Below are positions 57,797 to 64,000 of a stretch of DNA of 64,000 nucleotides, piece after piece. A model generated the notes under the pieces. That model had not been told where the DNA came from and ran no database searches. It was given only the letters and a program-made list of their open reading frames with translations. How positions within the stretch are numbered: position 1 is the stretch's first letter; each line of letters begins with the position of its first letter. The position numbers and the translations under genes were made by a program. Source of the stretch: Hyphomicrobiales bacterium. GTDB lineage: Bacteria; Pseudomonadota; Alphaproteobacteria; Rhizobiales; Rhizobiaceae. Location of the stretch: the NCBI GenBank assembly GCA_900473795.1, contig UCMT01000040.1:28391-92390 (forward strand). The letters run 5' to 3'.

Positions 57797-58891
57797 ATGC
57801 TTGAACTGAAAAACATAACCAAGGTCGTGGGCGCGGATACGCATATCCACCCGACCGATCTTGTCCTGGAGCGGGGCTCGCTCAATGTTCTCTTGGGCCC
57901 GACGCTCTCCGGCAAGACGTCGCTGATGCGGTTGATGGCCGGCCTCGACAAGCCGACGACGGGTACCATCACCTTCGACGGAAAAGACGTGACGGGCGTG
58001 CGCGTGCAGGATCGCTCGGTCGCCATGGTCTACCAGCAGTTCATCAATTATCCGGCGATGACGGTCTATGAGAACATCGCCTCGCCGATGCGCATTTCCG
58101 GCAAGGATGCCGCAACGATCGATCGCGAGGTTCGCAAGGCGGCCGAGCTGATGAAGCTGACGCCCTATCTGGAGCGCACGCCGCTCAACCTGTCCGGCGG
58201 CCAGCAGCAGCGCACGGCCCTTGCCCGCGCCATCGTCAAGAATGCGAGCCTCGTGCTGCTCGACGAGCCGCTCGCCAACCTCGACTACAAGCTGCGCGAA
58301 GAACTGCGCGAGGAACTGCCCAAGCTGTTTGCCGCTTCCGGCTCGATCTTCGTCTACGCGACGACTGAACCACAGGAAGCGCTGCTTCTCGGCGGCAATA
58401 CGGCGACGCTCAATGAGGGCCGCATCAGCCAGTTCGGATCGACCATCTCGGTCTATCGCAAGCCGGCGGATATCGTCACCGCAAAAACCTTCGCCGATCC
58501 GCCACTCAATACCATCGATCTCGTCAAATCCGGCAACGCCTTCGAGCGCGACGGCATCACCGTTCTGCCGGTGCCCGCACATCTTTCAGGGATTGCGGAC
58601 GGTGGCTATACCATCGCCTTCCATCCGCACCATTTGTCGATCGCCCGCCCGCATGAAACGGCAGCCACGCTGAAGGCGCGCATCATCATTTCTGAAATCG
58701 CCGGCTCCGAGAGCTTCATCCATGTCGATTGCGCGGGATCGCGCTGGGTCATGCTGGAACACGGCATCCACGACATCGAGCCGGATACGGCGATCGAGCT
58801 TTTCGTCGATACGCGCCACCTGATGGCTTTCGGAACGGATGGACGTGCGATCGGCGGTCATGCCGGCGGTTCCGCCTTTCGGGCGGCGTGA
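57797..58891 (+). CDS. glpS: Glycerol ABC transporter ATPase GlpS (altered H-loop)
   Basis: The protein has 364 aa. Walker A is LLGPTLSGKTSL, the Q-loop is VYQQFINYPAMTV, the signature is LSGGQQQRTALARA, and Walker B is LVLLDEPLANLD; all intact. The H-loop reads VYATTEPQEAL where relatives have VYVTHDQxEAM, so the switch His (residue 190) is Thr. A MalK-like C-terminal domain follows. It pairs with GlpT to power glycerol import. Name follows the glpSTPQUV locus described in Rhizobium leguminosarum. Confidence 0.9.
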   Translation: MLELKNITKVVGADTHIHPTDLVLERGSLNVLLGPTLSGKTSLMRLMAGLDKPTTGTITFDGKDVTGVRVQDRSVAMVYQQFINYPAMTVYENIASPMRISGKDAATIDREVRKAAELMKLTPYLERTPLNLSGGQQQRTALARAIVKNASLVLLDEPLANLDYKLREELREELPKLFAASGSIFVYATTEPQEALLLGGNTATLNEGRISQFGSTISVYRKPADIVTAKTFADPPLNTIDLVKSGNAFERDGITVLPVPAHLSGIADGGYTIAFHPHHLSIARPHETAATLKARIIISEIAGSESFIHVDCAGSRWVMLEHGIHDIEPDTAIELFVDTRHLMAFGTDGRAIGGHAGGSAFRAA

Positions 58892-58901
58892 GGAGAACAC
58901 C

Positions 58902-59990
58902 ATGGCACGCATCAATCTCGATCATATCCGCCACGCCTACGGCCCGAACCCGAAATCGCCGTCGGACTATTCGCTGAAGGAAGTGCATCACGAATGGAAC
59001 GACGGCGGCGCCTATGCGCTGCTCGGTCCGTCCGGCTGCGGCAAGACCACGCTGCTCAACATCATTTCCGGGCTGCTGCAGCCATCCGAAGGAAAGATCC
59101 TGTTCGACGGCCGGGACGTCACCAACCTGTCGACGCAGGACCGCAACATCGCGCAGGTGTTTCAGTTTCCGGTCATCTACGACACCATGACCGTCTACGA
59201 CAATCTGGCTTTCCCCCTGCGCAACCGCCATGTTCCGGAAGCCGAGGTCGATCGCCGCGTCACCGAAATCCTCGAGATGATCGGCCTTTCCGACAGAGCG
59301 AAGAAAAGGGCGCAGGGGCTGACGGCCGACCAGAAGCAGAAGATCTCGCTCGGCCGCGGCCTTGTGCGCTCCGACGTCAGCGCCATCCTGTTCGACGAGC
59401 CGCTGACAGTCATCGATCCGCACATGAAATGGGTGCTGCGCTCGCAGCTGAAGCGCCTGCACAAGCAGTTCGGCTTCACCATGGTCTATGTCACCCACGA
59501 CCAGACGGAAGCGTTGACCTTCGCCGACAAGGTCGTCGTCATGTATGACGGCCAGATCGTCCAGATCGGCACGCCGGCCGAGCTCTTCGAGAAACCGAAG
59601 CATACATTCGTCGGCTATTTCATCGGTTCCCCGGGCATGAACGTGCTGCCGGCGAAGATCGACGGATCCACCGTCGATCTCGAAGGCCAGAAGGTCGCTC
59701 TGTCCTTCGCGCCGAAGATCGCCGCCGGTGCCAAGACCGAACTGGGCATCCGGCCGGAATTCGTCCGGCTCGGCCGCGAGGGTATGCCGGTCGCGATCTC
59801 CAAGGTCGAGGATATCGGCCGCCAGAAGATCGTCCGCGCCTCCTTCGCCAATCGGCCGATCGCCATCATCGTGCATGAGGACGGCGAGATCCCGGCGGAG
59901 CCGAAGATCACCTTCGATCCCAATGCCATCAATATCTACGCCGATTCCTGGCGCGTCGCAGATTCCTTGCTGGTAGGGGGGGAGGCCTGA
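58902..59990 (+). CDS. glpT: Glycerol ABC transporter ATPase GlpT (degenerate signature)
   Basis: The protein has 362 aa from ATG 58902 (GGAG upstream). Walker A is LLGPSGCGKTTL, Walker B is AILFDEPLTVID, and the H-loop VYVTHDQTEAL is intact (His 199). The ABC signature reads LTADQKQKISLGRG (140-144 LTADQ) in place of LSGGQ, and the D-loop is TVIDPH. It should form a heterodimer with GlpS. The start differs from the open frame's first ATG at 58839, which overlaps glpS. Confidence 0.9.
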   Translation: MARINLDHIRHAYGPNPKSPSDYSLKEVHHEWNDGGAYALLGPSGCGKTTLLNIISGLLQPSEGKILFDGRDVTNLSTQDRNIAQVFQFPVIYDTMTVYDNLAFPLRNRHVPEAEVDRRVTEILEMIGLSDRAKKRAQGLTADQKQKISLGRGLVRSDVSAILFDEPLTVIDPHMKWVLRSQLKRLHKQFGFTMVYVTHDQTEALTFADKVVVMYDGQIVQIGTPAELFEKPKHTFVGYFIGSPGMNVLPAKIDGSTVDLEGQKVALSFAPKIAAGAKTELGIRPEFVRLGREGMPVAISKVEDIGRQKIVRASFANRPIAIIVHEDGEIPAEPKITFDPNAINIYADSWRVADSLLVGGEA

Positions 59991-59992
59991 TC

Positions 59993-60859
59993 GTGGAAAA
60001 GACCTGGAACAACAAGGCCTGGTTCATGGTCCTGCCGGTGCTGGTGCTCGTCGCCTTCTCGGCGGTCATCCCGCTGATGACGGTGGTCAACTATTCGGTT
60101 CAGGACACCTTCGGCAACAACGAATTCTTCTGGGCGGGCACCGACTGGTTCATCCAAGTGCTGCAGTCCGACCGCTTCTGGGACGCGCTGACGCGCAACC
60201 TGATCTTTTCGGCGATCATTCTGACGATCGAGATTCCGCTCGGCATTCTGATCGCGCTCAACATGCCGAAACAGGGGCTGGGCGTTCCCGTCTGCCTCGT
60301 GCTGATGTCGCTGCCGCTGCTCATTCCGTGGAACGTCGTCGGCACCATCTGGCAGGTCTTCGGCCGCGTCGATATCGGTCTGCTCGGCTATACGCTCGAT
60401 GCGATCGGCATACCCTATAACTACGTCAACAATGTCTTCGATGCCTGGGTGACGCTGATCGTCATGGACATCTGGCACTGGACGAGCCTCGTCGTTCTGC
60501 TCTGCTATGCCGGCCTCGTTTCGATCCCGGATGCCTATTACCAGGCGGCCAAGATCGATGGCGCCTCGCGCTGGGCCGTGTTCCGCTACATCCAGCTGCC
60601 GAAGATGAAGCGCGTGCTTTTGATCGCCTTCCTGCTGCGCTTCATGGACAGTTTCATGATCTATACCGAGCCCTTCGTCGTTACCGGCGGCGGTCCCGGA
60701 AACGCCACCACATTCCTGTCGATCGATCTCGTCAAGACGGCCATCGGCCAATTCGACCTCGGTCCGGCCGCAGCACTTTCGATCATCTATTTCCTTATCA
60801 TCCTGTTGCTCTCATGGATCTTCTACACCGTGATGACCACCAGCGATGCGCAGAAGTGA
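59993..60859 (+). CDS. glpP: Glycerol ABC transporter permease GlpP
   Basis: The protein has 288 aa from GTG (VEKTWNNKAWFMVLPVLVLV) with a GGGGGGAGG ribosome site. Six membrane helices are seen. The EAA loop is YYQAAKIDGASRWAVFRYIQLP, given in two parts: YYQAAKIDGASRW and AVFRYIQLP; it contacts the ATPases. It belongs to the MalF/UgpA type. It starts 2 bases after glpT. Confidence 0.92.
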   Translation: MEKTWNNKAWFMVLPVLVLVAFSAVIPLMTVVNYSVQDTFGNNEFFWAGTDWFIQVLQSDRFWDALTRNLIFSAIILTIEIPLGILIALNMPKQGLGVPVCLVLMSLPLLIPWNVVGTIWQVFGRVDIGLLGYTLDAIGIPYNYVNNVFDAWVTLIVMDIWHWTSLVVLLCYAGLVSIPDAYYQAAKIDGASRWAVFRYIQLPKMKRVLLIAFLLRFMDSFMIYTEPFVVTGGGPGNATTFLSIDLVKTAIGQFDLGPAAALSIIYFLIILLLSWIFYTVMTTSDAQK

Positions 60860-60881
60860 CGGCCGGAGGGAGGAAAAACAA

Positions 60882-61705
<824 letters not shown>

Positions 61706-61706
<1 letters not shown>

Positions 61707-62125
61707 TGACCACATTGTCTCAACGCAAAAACCGGTGGCCAATGGCGCTGACCGCCGTCCTCGTCGTCTATGCTGCCCTGACCGGGCTTCTGGTCATGGC
61801 GCTGCCGATCAAGGACGGCGCGCGCGACTGGTTCGCGCCGCTGATACCTGGCGGCTGGATGGCCTGGTCTTTCCCCGGCGCGATGTTCTTCCTCACCATC
61901 TTTGCGCTTCTGTCGCTGATGGCGGTCTGGGAGTACGCGCGGCCGGGTGGCAGTCCGCGCGTCGGCATCCTGCGCTTCGAAACGACGCGTGGCGATCGTC
62001 TCTTCGTCTCGCTGCTCGGCAGCGCCTTCATTCATCTCGCATGGCTGGGACTTGTCGGTCCCAACGTGTGGTGGGCTCTTGCTCTTTCCATCGTGTACGC
62101 CGTCGGCGTCTTCAAGCTGGTCTGA
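61706..62125 (+). CDS. glpU: Small membrane protein GlpU (DUF2160)
   Basis: The protein has 139 aa with about four membrane helices (about 14-34, 48-72, 96-112, 114-135). FSPGA-like and GDRLFVSLLGSAFIHLAWLG segments suit the DUF2160 family, which occurs with glycerol ABC transporters. Function is unknown; a role in transporter assembly or permeation is inference. Its ATG overlaps the glpQ stop by one base. Confidence 0.85.
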
Positions 62126-62200
62126 GGCAAGATTACTGAAACGGATTTGCCGGGGAGGCAGTCCGAAACTGCAATCGCAAACCTTTAAGGGAGGACTACT

Positions 62201-63925
<1,725 letters not shown>

Positions 63926-63952
63926 GCGCTCTCGTTTTTCTCTGAAAGATCG

Positions 63953-63978
63953 CCGCCCGGGCTCTGCCCGGGCGGTTT
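63953..63978 (+). terminator. Terminator of the glp operon
   Basis: CCGCCCGGGC and GCCCGGGCGG form a perfect 10-bp stem with a 3-base loop, 27 bases after the glpV stop, followed by three T. It is GC-strong but has a short T-run. Confidence 0.8.
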
Positions 63979-64000
63979 GCGTTGTGTGCCGAGCATGCTC

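Noticed and set aside
63953..63978. Hairpin as an origin or attachment site
   Set aside because: It is a simple GC stem just after the last glp gene and is better explained as a terminator.

Overview
This 64 kb window is GC-rich, densely coding chromosomal backbone. It looks like a member of the Rhizobiaceae (Rhizobium/Agrobacterium-type Alphaproteobacteria). The evidence is an F1-only atp operon without F0 genes, an LDH-type mdh heading sucCD-sucA-sucB, a heme cluster containing a mitofilin-like gene, a short second FtsZ, a lysine-6-dehydrogenase-like gene beside an Lrp regulator, a glpR-glpD-glpSTPQUV glycerol locus, and palindromic intergenic repeats of the kind common in this family. I found no rRNA, tRNA, CRISPR array, phage or complete insertion sequence.

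Layout. 1-3.9 kb (minus): heme genes hemC, hemD and hemY (partial) with a COG4223/Mic60-like membrane protein. 4-7.7 kb (plus): tsaD, gpsA, a YciI-like protein, an EVE-domain protein and a methyltransferase, followed by two palindromic repeats. 8.7-13.4 kb: succinate dehydrogenase sdhCDAB with a DUF3052 gene between sdhA and sdhB, then a RlaP-type nucleotidyltransferase. 13.5-15.4 kb: an Omp19/Inh-type lipoprotein and a ZapE/AFG1 ATPase. 15.5-27.9 kb: the TCA block mdh-sucC-sucD-sucA-yciI-sucB, then MAPEG, LysE, secreted-protein and SDR genes, lpdA and a DUF2867 gene. 27.9-38.1 kb: ftsZ2, two small secreted proteins, two tandem TraB/GumN proteins, xerC, an acyltransferase, a transaldolase, priA and a DUF4345 protein. 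38.4-43.5 kb: atpHAGDC. 43.7-47 kb: a mannose-1-phosphate guanylyltransferase, a lysine dehydrogenase-like gene and an Lrp regulator. 47-54.4 kb (minus): NAD-dependent formate dehydrogenase fdsGBA, fdhD and fdsD with a LysR regulator, and a large palindromic repeat between fdsA and fdhD. 54.4-64 kb: an SDR, then glpR, glpD and a glycerol ABC transporter ending in a terminator.

The genes form a central-energy landscape. Succinyl-CoA synthetase, 2-oxoglutarate dehydrogenase, malate dehydrogenase, succinate dehydrogenase and F1-ATPase are all here. Formate and glycerol oxidation feed NADH or quinol into the same chain. Heme synthesis supplies cytochromes, including the heme b of SdhCD.

The most interesting observations concern arrangement and detail. 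The two glycerol-transporter ATPases carry complementary defects, GlpS in the H-loop and GlpT in the ABC signature, which predicts one consensus and one degenerate ATP site. sucA has a strong Shine-Dalgarno 25 nt from its ATG with a hairpin filling the gap. Uncharacterised small genes sit inside the sdh and suc operons. Three palindromic repeat families occur, one supplying a stop codon and one splitting the fds operon. No obviously new multi-gene defence or mobile system is visible.
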